A stretch of DNA of 64,000 nt from Allantophomopsis cytisporea. Taxonomy: Eukaryota; Ascomycota; Leotiomycetes; Phacidiales; Phacidiaceae. The position numbers and the translations under genes are program-made. The stretch covers positions 1,178,001-1,242,000 of the forward strand of contig CP103022.1 in assembly GCA_024752435.1 (NCBI GenBank). Reading direction: 5' to 3'. This document shows, piece after piece, positions 22,924 to 34,700 of this stretch (positions within the stretch are counted from its first letter, which is position 1; every line of letters begins with the position of its first letter). The notes under the pieces are model-generated. The model had not been told where the DNA came from and ran no database searches. It worked only from the letters and a program-made list of their open reading frames with translations.

Positions 22924-24562
22924 AGTAGCAACGACGACTGACAGATGTCTACCACACAATCAATTCACATTAAGAAAGTGATACTCACGAAGACGGCGAA
23001 AGGAGTTGTTTATGATAAACACATCACCTTTGAATCAATTGACTCTCATACCTTGTTGCTTATCGGTTAAGCACATACTGTATGTATGTATGCACAATGA
23101 ATTGCACGTGGACGGTATCGCAGTAACAATATCCGGGGTCTGCACTTTAGCATTCTCGCAAAACCTTTGGTGTGGTAACGTAGCATAGTGCAGAAGGTTG
23201 GTGATAGCTGCGGGGGAGTTGACCGTATCATGATATTATATAGCAGGGATCGATGTCATACATGCATGTGTGCCTGGGAGAGCTCATATACCGAGCATCT
23301 TATCTGGGCTGGATGTCCGAACAATGATTATCCGTGATAGAGGGAGGGTATGGAGTGTTCTGTGAACTTGCTTCGAAGAATGTTCCAATGCAGAGTACGT
23401 ACTGCATAGAAATGAGTTCAAGGAATGGAAGGTTGGAAGTTGCGTGGCGATTATCCATAAGATTGATAGTAAACACAAACCTGAGTCACTCTTGTAAATG
23501 CCGCAAGCCATAGGGATGTATGTATCTACCTCTCAGCGGTGTGCTCGACCATTTGCTTGCCAAATAGATTATGATAGCATTCGATAACCAAGGTCCGAAC
23601 CAGGGCAGAGGAGCTTTCAACTCGATGAAATGGCCGCGGCGGAAGGTAATTGACGGAAGCGAGAGAGATATCGCTCAGGTACACGGAGATATGCGCATTC
23701 AAGGTTTCTCTTGTCGATCATTGGGGACTGGTTTTCTGGTATTGCTTGTTTTTCTTTTATATGCATGGCTCTCATTGATATGGACAATGCAAGATTTTCA
23801 ACATCGGATGATGGATGGTCGAAAGAGAGCAGTCGCAGCAGAAGCGTCGACGTCGGAGGCGGACTAAGGCATACAGAGCTTTGTGGAGAAGCAAGCTACT
23901 CCACCATGCTTCCGATAAGAGAGACGAGACGAAGACCACCCACCACCGCCACCTTCGACAGTCCTCCGTCTATCTCATCCTAACCCGCTTTCTACTGTCG
24001 ATCCACTGTCAATGGACGATTGTCTATGAATACGAGGGTCAAAATAGACTCTAAGCTTCAATGTCACCAGTAATGGTCAGAGGCCAATGCTCCCAATGAC
24101 TTTGCCGATATCCAATACCCTGTCAGGGACTCATGACAGGCTTGCTACGTTGTGATGGAATGGTAGCCACCAGAGACCCTTCAAGATACTCTCTCTACAC
24201 TAGTCAGTATCGGTGTCAAATGATAGTGACCTTGACCATGGAATGAATCCGAATGGGTTTATCATCTTCCCGATATCGCGGTTCATCATCCTTACTCAGG
24301 CATTGGCGTTGTTACATCGTCTTCTCACGTTGAAGACTGTTCTTTCGAGAACCAAAAGATGCTGTCCATGCTTTGACTATGCGTAACAAGCCAGGTACTA
24401 TGCAGGTACCGGGATAATCACAGTGGGATGATGGTATTCCGGCTAAAACATTTGTGATAAACATTTTATTACATATATACACCATGATGCCTTATTCTCT
24501 TTGCGGTTCTTTCGCTGTAGCTTTTGTGACTTTGAATTGCGAAATTCATTGATAGCTTCACA
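22924..24562. promoter_or_regulatory. 1.6 kb divergent intergenic region between two secreted glycoside hydrolase genes
   Basis: Lies between the starts of the minus-strand barrel protein and the plus-strand alpha-L-fucosidase, so it must hold both promoters. GC-rich short motifs such as GCGGGGGAG near 23210 resemble CreA-type (SYGGRG) sites, but the match is weak. No coding sequence supported. Confidence 0.4.
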
Positions 24563-27004
24563 ATGTCTACGAAGCTGTACACTCTCCTTGGGTGGGCAGT
24601 CGCGGCCTCTGCGGTAGCTGTGCCATATCCGACGAGTAATGGTACAGACAGTACCCTCAAGGTGAGCTACTTAACACGATTTCACCGCTCTATACTAACA
24701 GCTCTCAAGACTTTAATTCAAGTACCGTTGGAATCATACTTCAATAACCATGGCTTTGGTGAAGTACCTGGTGAAGCTTCCTTCGATCAACTCAACCAGT
24801 CCTATCCAGCAGCATATCTTCCAACAGGAGGTTCATACAACTCTACGAAGACTGGGATATCATATCTATTCCCGGGATACCAAGGACCTGAAGCAAACGA
24901 TAATGTTATCATGGAGGGGCAGACCATCGATATATCAACCGATTCCTACTTCAGTGTTCAGATGCTCATTGCCGCAGACTTGGCTTCCACAGCAGGGAAT
25001 CTAACATTTACCTATACCGACAACTCATCTTCAATTGCAGAAGTTAGATCTGAGCCATACTTTAACTTCTTGACAATCTACAAGGGCGAAATCATCATGC
25101 CTTCTTACTTCACTGACAATGACACTAATTTCAATACCACCCACATTTTCGAGTACATTGGTGCCTTGGATCCGTCCAAAACTCTATCGTCAATTACCTT
25201 GCCAGACACCTCAAACACAACCAGCGGCTCAAGACTTCATGTCTTTGCAATTTCGTTGTACAAGGGTGCTGGAATAGAAGTCCAATATGTACGACCAACT
25301 CAAAAGTCATCTGGAGAAAGAGTTCAGACAGTTGAAGTAGTCATCAATAACGCAGGTTCAGAGTGGATTTCTGGTGAAGGCGTTGAAGTTTCCATCGTTG
25401 CACCTGGAATAATGACTATTGAGACTGCTACGATCAAGAGGCTTCGTCCAGGAGATCAAAAGAAAGTCAACATTGGTGTCATTGGTTGTGGTAATGTGAC
25501 AGGTGAAGTCGTTCTTTCTGGGTCATTGAACACTACATACGCATTCGACCACACATCCTTCGGCCTTGAGGAATACACATCTGACCTTAAGAGCTTGACA
25601 AACCATGAGAGTCCTGAATGGTTCAACGACGCTAAGTTCGGCATTTTCATCCATTGGGGCCCATACTCTGTGCCTGGATGGGGAAATTCTACACCTTACG
25701 AGGTATACGCTGAGTGGTATTGGTGGTATATGACACACGAAGCCGGCGATACTAAGGCTCATGTCCAAAAATATAATCTTGAGACCTATGGCCCAGATGT
25801 TGTGTATGATGATTTCTTTACCAATTTCACTGCGTCGAAGTTCGATGCCAAAGAATGGGTAGATCTCTTTGCTGAAGCAGGAGCTCAATATTTCGTATTG
25901 ACTACAAAGCATCATGGTAAAAACCCTCCTCTTTACCAAATTGGACACACACACATACTGATCTTGTTAGATGGCTTTGCCCTTTTCGACACTGAAGAGA
26001 CCACCCATCGCAATGCCCTTCATTATGGTCCTAAGCGGGACATATTAAAAGAGCTTTTCGATGCTGCGAAGACATATCAACCTCAGCTGCATAGAGGTAC
26101 CTACTTCTCACTGCCTGAATGGTTCAACCCAGACTTTGGACCATACGGCTTTGCCCAACTCCCAGGCAATGCATCAACCTCCTGGCCCGGAATCTTGGCT
26201 ACCAACCCCTACACGGGAGAGACTGAGCCTTATACTGGTCGCACCAACATCTCCGACTTCATCGCCGACCTCATGGTCCCACAGATGAAGATTCTAGCCT
26301 ACGACTACGGCACCGAAATCATGTGGTGTGACTGTGGCGCTGCAAATGGCACCGCTGAATTTGCTGCAGATTGGTACAACGCTGCATCGAAGGATGGTCG
26401 CGAAGTCACGATGAACTCCCGCTGCGGTATTCCGGAAGGTAGTGATTTCGATACACCTGAATACACTACATTCAGTTCTGTCAGTGAGAGGAAGTGGGAG
26501 AGTAACCAGGGTATGGATCCATACTCCTATGGCTATAATCGAGCCACTCCAGCCAACTCGTACATGAACGCCACTACCGTCGTCTCCTCACTTGTCGATA
26601 TGGTGTCAAAGAACGGAAACTTTCTCCTTGATGTGGGCCCCATGCCTGACGGTACTATTGATGCTACTGAGGTCTTGCATCTGCAACTGGCTGGGAAATG
26701 GATTAAGTCAAACGCTGAAGCTATCTTCAACACCACTTACTACTTCATTACTCCTGAGACTGGTGATATTAGGTTCACGCAGACTGTGGACGCCTTCTAC
26801 ATCCTCGCTCTGACGAAGCCATCTGGTCCTCTGGTCGTTGATGTGCCATTGCCTATCTTGGAGGGTGACAAGATTATCATGATTGGAGCGGGTAATGGAA
26901 CAGAGCTTGATTGGGAGAGCAGCGGAACGGGAATCATCATCAATGTTCCTGATGCTCTTGCTGATGCTGGGGAATATTGTTGGGTTATGAAGATTCAGTA
27001 CTGA
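24563..27004 (+). CDS. secreted GH29 alpha-L-fucosidase
   Basis: Exons 24563-24661, 24710-25916 and 25971-27004 give 779 residues. A signal peptide (MSTKLYTLLGWAVAASAVAVPYP) is followed by an N-terminal beta-sandwich domain. The GH29 barrel starts near EWFNDAKFGIFIHWGPYS. Family motifs are YFVLTTKHHDGFALFD, which needs the second intron removed, and then EIMWCDCG, whose Asp is the likely nucleophile, then MNSRCGIPEGSDFDTPEY and NGNFLLDVGPMPDGTI. A C-terminal beta domain ends the protein. It should release alpha-L-fucose from xyloglucan or glycoproteins outside the cell. Both introns (48 and 54 nt) are multiples of three without stops, so the raw reading frame is open through them. They are still introns, because GTGAGC...TACTAAC and GTAAAA...TTGTTAG are splice-like and the KHHDGF motif is broken without splicing. 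Confidence 0.93.
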   Translation: MSTKLYTLLGWAVAASAVAVPYPTSNGTDSTLKVSYLTRFHRSILTALKTLIQVPLESYFNNHGFGEVPGEASFDQLNQSYPAAYLPTGGSYNSTKTGISYLFPGYQGPEANDNVIMEGQTIDISTDSYFSVQMLIAADLASTAGNLTFTYTDNSSSIAEVRSEPYFNFLTIYKGEIIMPSYFTDNDTNFNTTHIFEYIGALDPSKTLSSITLPDTSNTTSGSRLHVFAISLYKGAGIEVQYVRPTQKSSGERVQTVEVVINNAGSEWISGEGVEVSIVAPGIMTIETATIKRLRPGDQKKVNIGVIGCGNVTGEVVLSGSLNTTYAFDHTSFGLEEYTSDLKSLTNHESPEWFNDAKFGIFIHWGPYSVPGWGNSTPYEVYAEWYWWYMTHEAGDTKAHVQKYNLETYGPDVVYDDFFTNFTASKFDAKEWVDLFAEAGAQYFVLTTKHHGKNPPLYQIGHTHILILLDGFALFDTEETTHRNALHYGPKRDILKELFDAAKTYQPQLHRGTYFSLPEWFNPDFGPYGFAQLPGNASTSWPGILATNPYTGETEPYTGRTNISDFIADLMVPQMKILAYDYGTEIMWCDCGAANGTAEFAADWYNAASKDGREVTMNSRCGIPEGSDFDTPEYTTFSSVSERKWESNQGMDPYSYGYNRATPANSYMNATTVVSSLVDMVSKNGNFLLDVGPMPDGTIDATEVLHLQLAGKWIKSNAEAIFNTTYYFITPETGDIRFTQTVDAFYILALTKPSGPLVVDVPLPILEGDKIIMIGAGNGTELDWESSGTGIIINVPDALADAGEYCWVMKIQY

Positions 27005-27682
27005 TGTTGGGTTCGCGATTGATGATAATGAATAATATGAGTTATTTCTGCGACTGCCTGAGTTTTGAATTGTTGAACCTCAAAGATATGAATCATCGAC
27101 AGACATTGAGAACAGACTTTGCCATCTACACCTCGTTATAATCTCTTCTTTTATAAAGTGGTAACATTCTCGGTATCAATCTTACCATTGTTGTCTTTGC
27201 TTTTGGAGAACCAGTCTCGAGTATACGTCGGGTCGAGTGGTCGCGGGTGATCTCTGCATCCCTGCATTGCAATTGGAGTGAAGAAGGGAAAGTGAAGAAT
27301 ACGTTGCTGGTAGGAAAATCACCAATGTGAATCAGCCCGTAGTGCGCATCTCGGCTCGGGAAACTACGCGTAAGTTCGGCTAATTACCCGAAATATACAC
27401 GACGTCTGACCAAAAGGAGAGGCGACTCGTCTTATGCATTCATCTCATATTCACACGTAGCTTCAGTTAAGTTCAAAGCAATAGAATACTTATACAGAGA
27501 GCTAGAAGGTCGTTGCTAGTTCTTTTGGGATTTCAATGACTTTATTGCTGACTCCATGGCGCTCTTGAATCTGATGAGCTTCACACCTTGCATGTATCGA
27601 AGTGATTGTAACATAGTTGTCGAAGTGGTTGGAGGTTACTTCTGTGGTGTCATTTTGCTATCTGTAAAATGTGTTGGTATTT

Positions 27683-27706
27683 TGCTATTGCTGCTGCTGC
27701 TGCTGC

Positions 27707-27749
<43 letters not shown>
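27683..27749. repeat. trinucleotide microsatellite, (CTG)n followed by (TTG)n
   Basis: About 67 bases of perfect CTG units passing directly into TTG units on the plus strand. It reads as Leu repeats on one strand and Asn/Ser repeats on the other, which produces spurious open frames. Confidence 0.95.
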
Positions 27750-28208
27750 CATACTATTTTGTGCTTGCCTGGTGGTAGACGAGAAGAACATGGACGTACA
27801 ATATGACCCAACCACTATGACAACAATCACAATCTCGGTAACGATATGGCAGTCGTATCATAGCGTGATTGTCATTGGTAGCTCAGCGTATGGTGTTCGT
27901 CCTTTACTTGCAGGTGGAAGCTTGATGCTGAGATGCATCACGATGATAAGGGAAAATTGATGCAGTGACCTGTTACATCATCTTGATTCCCTTGAATTTT
28001 AAGACATAATTAATGCCCGGAAATACCGTGTGATATACTCTGTGGTACTAAGCAGCTTCAAGTACTGTAACAAGTTGCAGAAGGTAAGTATGTGGGTGAA
28101 CAAATGTGAAGTGAAGGTGGTGCACCTCAACCATGATGAAAGTGAGCAGAAGCATCTTTGAGCAACCTGCCTTCTCACATAAGAAAGAATAACACACGCG
28201 CGAATAAC

Positions 28209-28612
28209 AACTTCACATCTAGTTCAATGGTCAAGTATCCAACCCTCATAATTAATGCTAACATATTCAATAGACAATGCCATGACGAGGCCATGGGTTC
28301 GATTCCCCCCTCCCCAAACACAAAATGGTCTTCCTCCGCTAATGTGAGCTAACAAATGACACAGATACCCCCGGTTCTAGGATCGGTTCGGGACCGGCGT
28401 CGCGCCGAGTCGCCGGGGGTAGGGTGCCTGGTTACAAACTGCCCCATCTGCAATTCGAACCGGGTACCCATCTACAGAAGAGACTTGGACAACACGGGGA
28501 GGAGGGAGGATGGAGGAGAGGCGACAACCGAGACGACTAACAACAAGAACAAGAGACGATAAACAACAACAAAGTACGTAGAGCCCGACCAATTGGGCTA
28601 GATGTGAAGTTC
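28209..28612. mobile_element. foldback/MITE- or SINE-like element with 14-bp inverted ends and tRNA-promoter-like boxes
   Basis: Perfect 14-bp inverted repeats, aacttcacatctag at 28209-28222 and its complement at 28599-28612, bound a ~400-bp segment. Each end continues into a Pol III A-box-like sequence: TAGTTCAATGG (28220, plus) and TAGCCCAATTGG (28601, minus). The minus copy folds as a perfect tRNA D-arm (GCCC/GGGC). B-box-like GGTTCGATTCC (28296, plus) and GGTTCGAATTG (28463, minus) lie inside. The element interior has a second GC-rich palindrome-like stretch (28380-28425), and a T-run follows at 28617-28629. No target-site duplication recognised. It could be two tRNA-derived SINE heads in inverted orientation. 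Confidence 0.4.
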
Positions 28613-29207
28613 CTATTTTTTTTTTTTCTTTCTTTTTCACCTCTTCTTTATATGATCTTTTAGCTTCCTAATACTTTTAACTACTGGCACAGATATTTGA
28701 TGAACGATCATTCGAACATCCAGACACGCCTCAATGGAACTGATTGAATTTCATTTGATATTAAAATATGTGTACAGTAGGGAGTGTGGTTGAGTGTGCA
28801 GGCAGTACAATCATTACGCTCTCACTTTCAAAAGTGAGCAATTACCAGTCAGCAAGTACGAACACACCGCATCCGCAAATTATGTAGGTAGAACGCGCAT
28901 CATATCTTTGAGGGCTTCTCCCCTTGTGTAACAGTCAATCAACCTACGCAAAAGCAATGCAGTACTTCCATCATACCGCGATCTCATCAACTGACACTTC
29001 CGGCCCAAATATCACTGACCAGCTTCAAGGCACCGCCATCACAGTTGCAACCACAGCGACCATGTATTGTTGTTTGAGACATATAATTTGCATCTTTTCT
29101 CGCGCAAAGAGCTTCAGTCACTCGAACCAGGAAACAACCTCATGCCAGACAACGTTTATATCCATGAATATTACACCAAGTTCCAACTAATTATTTAACA
29201 ACATATC

Positions 29208-30260
29208 CTAACCAATGGCAATGACCATCGGACCAGCAACAATAGTGCTATCATCCAAAACACCAGTCAAAGGCCCCGCATTAGTCAAATGCACGTACGT
29301 CTCACCCGCCAAGTTCTGAGGCACAGTGCAAGCCGACCCATTAAATGCCGCAAAGACACTTCCGCCGGGTAGGCCACCGTTCGTGAAGGAACAGAACGTA
29401 GCTCCGGTAGCCGCAGTGGTCATAGCGAGGCTGGTTCCCGCCGCAACTGCAGCAGACGCTGCTCCAGTCATGGTTATGGCGGCGAAGGGCGTTATAGCGA
29501 GATTGCTTCCCAACGGGCAGGAGTCGATGAAGGCGGCGGCAAGTGTGAAGACGCTGCGCACGCCCAGGGGGGTGTCGAAGGCGGATGGAACGGCTGCTGC
29601 TTTGCTGGCAGTACGGATGAAGGTTTGGTGTCGTGCTTCTACGGTGACAATTTGAGCGGCTACGCCGAGGATGGCGGCTGAGGAGACTAGGGGCGCAGCG
29701 CCGAGATATCTGTTGCGATGTTAGGTTGTGTAGTGAATTGTAAGACTGGATAGACTTACGCAGATACGCCAATGTTCTCTAAGGTGCTTGCTGTAGCCAC
29801 CATGGCGGCAGCATCCGTGAAGCCGAATTTATATGTGCATGGTTGCACGGGTTGAGTGCCTGTGGCGGCAATGGCACTGTCGAGGGTAGTCACATGTGTC
29901 TGCTCCGTTGAACCAATGGACTTCAAATTTGTGAGGTCTTCAGCTGAGAGGCCTAGTGCAGTGAAATCCGAGTCGGGGAATTTTGCAAAGCCTTGTTGAT
30001 AGAATGCTGTCTCGATATTTTCAAGAGTTAGTGCACTAGACATATTCGTTAGTCCTACTGCAGGATAACACTCGAAGTAGACCTTACAATTGAAGAATAT
30101 CGACATCATTAAGACCTGCAGCGGTGGCTGCTGCATTCTGTCTCTTCGAAAGGTGATAATAGCCCATCTGCCTTTCGGTGAGCTTCGGTTGAGCTGGAAG
30201 AGCACTGCTCAAAGCCACCAATCCCGCAACGACGCCCACGATCCTCCTAATACTCAGCAT
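29208..30260 (-). CDS. rds1: Rds1-like secreted ferritin-fold protein
   Basis: Exons 30260-30088, 30035-29760 and 29709-29208 join in frame to 316 residues. An N-terminal signal peptide (MLSIRRIVGVVAGLVALSSALP) and a short pro-region ending in KR precede a helical ferritin-like domain: DILQFALTLENIETAFYQQG, whose Glu residues are typical of the family, then STEQTHVTTLDSAI. The C-terminal half is Ala/Thr/Gly-rich. Proteins of this type are named after fission yeast Rds1, a stress-responsive gene product; the biochemical role is unknown. The first splice (30088/30035) is supported because it restores the usual FALTLE block. The Met at 30308 is upstream in frame but adds a non-signal-like sequence, so 30260 is preferred. 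Confidence 0.85.
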
Positions 30261-31776
30261 ATTTCCAGTTCCTCTGTTCAAGTAACGTAGCGAGCGTATA
30301 TCCAACAACGGAATGCAAACAAAGAGTATAAATTAAATAGACCAGTTCCAGCCTGTGAATCAGAATATCAAAAGCGCACAGCCAAAAGAACGACTAAAGC
30401 TCGAATCTACCAGAGAGAGACCAGCTCATGAAAAGAGCAACAACGAAAGGCAGAATCACCAAAGAATATGGATTGTAAAAGTGACTACAAAAAATCCATC
30501 AAACGAAAGATATCCCCGTCTTACATATACATCCATCCCATCACGGCAGCACGCCCATCCCGCGCATCAAGCAGAGCCTCTTGGCATGGAAGGTCCAGCA
30601 TCCGGTCCCAAGCACGCAGCACAGTTGCAGAGAAGTGTAGTCCAGTGCAGTCCCAATAGCATCACATCGCATCAAATCACATCGAATCACATCACATCAC
30701 CAAACCAAGAATCCACAGCCGCTGTCAAGAATCCGCCCACCATCTCCAATGACAAGGGCGCACGGATAGCAACCAGCCCAGCCCAGCCCAGCCCAGCCCA
30801 ATAACCTTATTCCTAAGCATCAAGGCCTAGCAGGAAGCTTGAAGCTTGAAGGGCGCATTGACGGGGGTGGTGGGTGGAGTGGAGATGGGACGGGGAGGAG
30901 GGGTGTTTTGGGTGGGTTTTGAGGTGGTTTGAGGTGGGCGTGTGCATTACCGGCCGGGCGGGTAGGCGATGATGGAGGCTGAGGGGGATAGGGAGAGGCT
31001 TCGTTGGCATGCCCGTATATTGTACAAGCTCCGCAGATAGGATGTGCCGGATGCGCATATATCCGTTCCGTGGTGGTCGTCGTCTCCGTTGTTGTCTTCC
31101 TGGTTCTGGAGCTTGTATCGGTGCTGTGATGCGTTTCTCAAGGCAAGGCAAAGCATGATCCGGCGTCAGGAAAACTAAGTATTCATGCATTGCTCCACTC
31201 TACTACTCCACTACTGCATCAAGAGAAATTACTACCTCTCTTACGTTCCCATGTCCGAGTAACTACAGTGCGAATCCCAAATACAAGTCAAATATAAGAC
31301 TGTTCCGGTCTCCATTGGCCAAATATCCTCACGTACATATCACATCATTCCTCGACCCAGTATGGCTTCCAAGCTAGCAAAAGAGCAGAATCATCTCAAC
31401 AAGAATAAATTTCAACCGACTAATATGCACATGCTCCTAAGAAAGACCCCATCACCTCATCATCCATCAATCACCCATCACCCACAACGCAACCTCGCTC
31501 CCAGACCAAAAGCAATATCGATCCACAGTACATGCACCATCAAGTACTGTATTGAGCATACACTCCATTCTCCATGCACCATCCACCACCTTCTTCATTA
31601 CTTTCACCCCCAAATCACTAAGACTGCTGAGATATAAAAAAGCCAACGAAGGCTTACTTGCAACCGCGCTCTAATCATATAATCCACAATCTGCTAATTT
31701 AGAAGGGGAGACGGTTTACGTCAATAGGCCTGTTAAGTGATAGATATATCGATTCTGCATAGTTTGTGTATGCTGC
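30261..31776. other. intergenic region between the Rds1-like gene and the ssd1 3' end, with short tandem repeats
   Basis: 1.5 kb. It contains the Rds1-like promoter on the left and the ssd1 3' flank on the right. Two simple repeats occur: an ATCACATC-type 5-10 bp repeat at 30660-30705 and CAGCC units at 30773-30800. No supported coding sequence. Confidence 0.5.
30773..30800. repeat. pentanucleotide repeat (CAGCC)n
   Basis: Five uninterrupted CAGCC-type units in plus orientation, directly seen. Confidence 0.9.
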
Positions 31777-34700
31777 TCAAAGAGCATATGGGTTGAGGGA
31801 GCGGATAGTGAGGCATCTAGATAGAAATCAGTCCATGCACATATTGAATCAGGGGCTAGAAATGAACTTACGGAGGACTCTTGGTGAGATCCGTCTTCAA
31901 AATGACGGGGACGCGAGTCATTTCCTTGATGTCCTGAATGTACTCACCACCCTCCTCTCTAAGAGTGAAGAACTTGAGGTATTTATCCTTGTTCGTCAAC
32001 TTAGACTCGATGGTTGGGACCCGAGAATCCGAGTGAGTGCGGTGAAGATCGGATCCCGGACCGAGGGAGCCCTTGGTCGGGGATGGTGGTACAGATTGAG
32101 TAGGTCTCTCTCCAAGAGAAACACCAGCCATGCTATCAGCAACATCTGAAGCATTGTCCTCATCGTCATCATCAAAGAGAGCGTCGACGTCATCAGTAGA
32201 GATTGTTCCAGTCTCCATTTGCTTACGTTGAGACTCCTCTTGTTCTTGACGTGCTCTGTCAGCAGCAGCAGCAGCCTTAGCGGCCGATGCAGCATTTGTG
32301 GCACGCTGAGAAGCACCAGCCTTTGGTCTCTCATCTTCTGGTACAAAGGCAGATGATGGTACACCCTTCTCCCAGTAAAGCTCAAGGACACGCTCGTTCT
32401 TGCGGAACTCGGCCTTCTTCAGTGGCAATTGATCGCAGTGTACGCGCTTTTCGAAGCCATATTCTGGAATAAGAACATCGAAAGCAGATTCGTACACGCA
32501 CACAACGATACCCTCACTGATGAGATCACCACCAAGATCCTCACGCTTCTTGTCCATAATTCTGCAGGACTCAATGTGAACACTCTGCTCCTGGGCGTTC
32601 TGAGCAGAATCCTTCTTGGTGTTGCACTGATCAGCTGTCTTGACCAAAGAATCAATGTCCTCCGTGTACTCAATCTTGCCGTCGGAAAGGACAGACTCGA
32701 GTTGTCGGTGAACAATGATATCAGCGTATCGGCGAGATGGATTTGTGAAATGAGTGTAAAGTGGAAGGTTCAAGGCGTAGTGTGGAAGCAGGTGCTGCGG
32801 AGTCTTTCCAACAACACAGTACTTCGCACGATGCATAGCCTTCACTAAAAGAGTCTCCAAACCCTTACGGATTCCAGTATCATCAACCTTGAAAAGACTG
32901 TTCTGAAGAGTGCCGCTGCTCGAAGCATCAATGTCGTAACCGATTCTAGTCATACGATCAACAAAGAGTTGAAGGCGTCTTGGATTTGGCGCAGATTGAC
33001 GACGGAGCAAAGCCTTTTCCGGAAGACCAGTAGCAAGTTTCTGAGCCACAAAAGCGTTCGCCTTGTGCATAAGCTCCTCGATGAGTTCGTGAGATGGAGT
33101 AGAGTCAAAGATGTTGTGTTCAACTGGAACATTCTCATCGTCCAATTGGTACATCAGTCTCAAAGGAGCGATGGTCTCACCATCAGAGCCCAGACGTGCC
33201 TCACGGAACTTCTCAGCAACCGCCTGATTCTCGTTAGCAAATTGTAGCAGTAGTAAATGGCGTCGAAACTTACATTGAGGATTTGAATGTCCTTGATCTC
33301 AGCACCCTCAAGCTTAACGGTGCTGTCACCCGAGAGAACCGCATCAACCTCCTTGTATGTCAACTTTCCGGAACTCTTGATTATACCCTTTCCAATCCAG
33401 GTGTCATCATTGTTGATAGTTCCGGTTTGTGCGTTGACCTTGAACACCACACTGACAGTGAGACGCTCCTCACCAGGAGTCAAAGAACAAATCTCAGATG
33501 CCAATTTTGGTGGAAGCATGTTGCAGGCACGGTTCATCAGGTACACTGCTGTTCCTCGCTTCTTGGCCTCGCGGTCAACGAGAGAGTTGGCCTTGATGAA
33601 ATGTGCAACATCTGCAATGTGAATACCAATTTCAATAGTTCCATTGGCCTCGGTCTTGACGTGAATCGCATCGTCGAGCTCATTTGCACCATTTGGATCA
33701 ATAGTGAAGGTCTTTTCTTCACGGAAATCACGGCGAGTGGCAAGGGCCTCCTGGTCTTCCTTCTCCAAAGACCAATCATCCAGTCCAACACTGCGAATCA
33801 CGGCTTCCGAGAACTCATCAGAAGCAAAGTTGTTGTCTCGAAGGAGAGCATCGGTCTCAACCTTCAATTCTCCCATCTTTCCAAGCTGCTCAACGAGGGT
33901 ACCAAATGGATGGAGAGACGTAATTGGCCAGCGCTTGATGCAGGCAACAAAAATACGATCGGCATAATCTTGGTGCTTCTCAACAAAGTCTCGTGGTGCT
34001 TGCTCGGTAGGAATGGCGATCAGTGGTACACGCTTATCGGTAGGCTTAAACCAGACAATCTTTGGCTTATCCTGCTGGCGCTGCTCTTGATGGCGACCGG
34101 AGTTACCATCGCGAGCCTGACGCTCAGCTTCTTGCTTCTCCTTGGTAGCTTGACTACTTGGTCGCAAAAGACCGAGAGTTCCGGAGAACATCTGTCCCGC
34201 AACACGCTCGATGACCGCAACGATGTGACCAGCATAGAGTGGCTTCTGCTCGTCGTTGACTTCTTCCTCCTCAACCAAGAGCAAGCTCTGTCCCTCGACT
34301 TCAACATCGTCATTCTTCTTCTGCGTTGGTCTCTGGCGGAGACTGCCACGTCTCTTGATACCACCTTCCGCACCACTAGAGGCCTGGTCTTGGCTGGTGG
34401 ATTCACGACGATCGCCGCCGCCCGTTCTGGTATCGGTGATATCCTTGCGCTTCTTCTTCTCTTCCTTCTCGCGCTTCTGTCCCCAAACTTCATCTACATC
34501 CAAAAGCTCAACGGCAACAAGATCACCCTCCAAAGCACGGTTACGGTCTTTACTTCCACAAATAAAGATGTCGGCATCGAGGAGCCCATCTTGAGTCGAG
34601 ACGTAGGCATCGCTGCGGTTCTTCTTGTTGACGCGGAGAATACCGGAAACCAACTGGCCGTCGCCGAGCAGGGCTGGGAGGGTAGCTTGTGGAAGGTAAG

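Larger units (their letters stand above)
27005..29207. other. intergenic region with microsatellite and foldback element
   Basis: 2.2 kb between the fucosidase and the Rds1-like gene, which converge here. It holds a CTG/TTG microsatellite and an inverted-repeat element, both listed separately. No protein-coding gene supported; the longest frame (27556-27960) is created by the trinucleotide repeat. Confidence 0.55.

Noticed and set aside
28220..28310. Possible tRNA gene (A box at 28220, B box at 28296)
   Set aside because: No acceptor-stem pairing and no clean anticodon arm; better explained as part of the foldback/SINE-like element.
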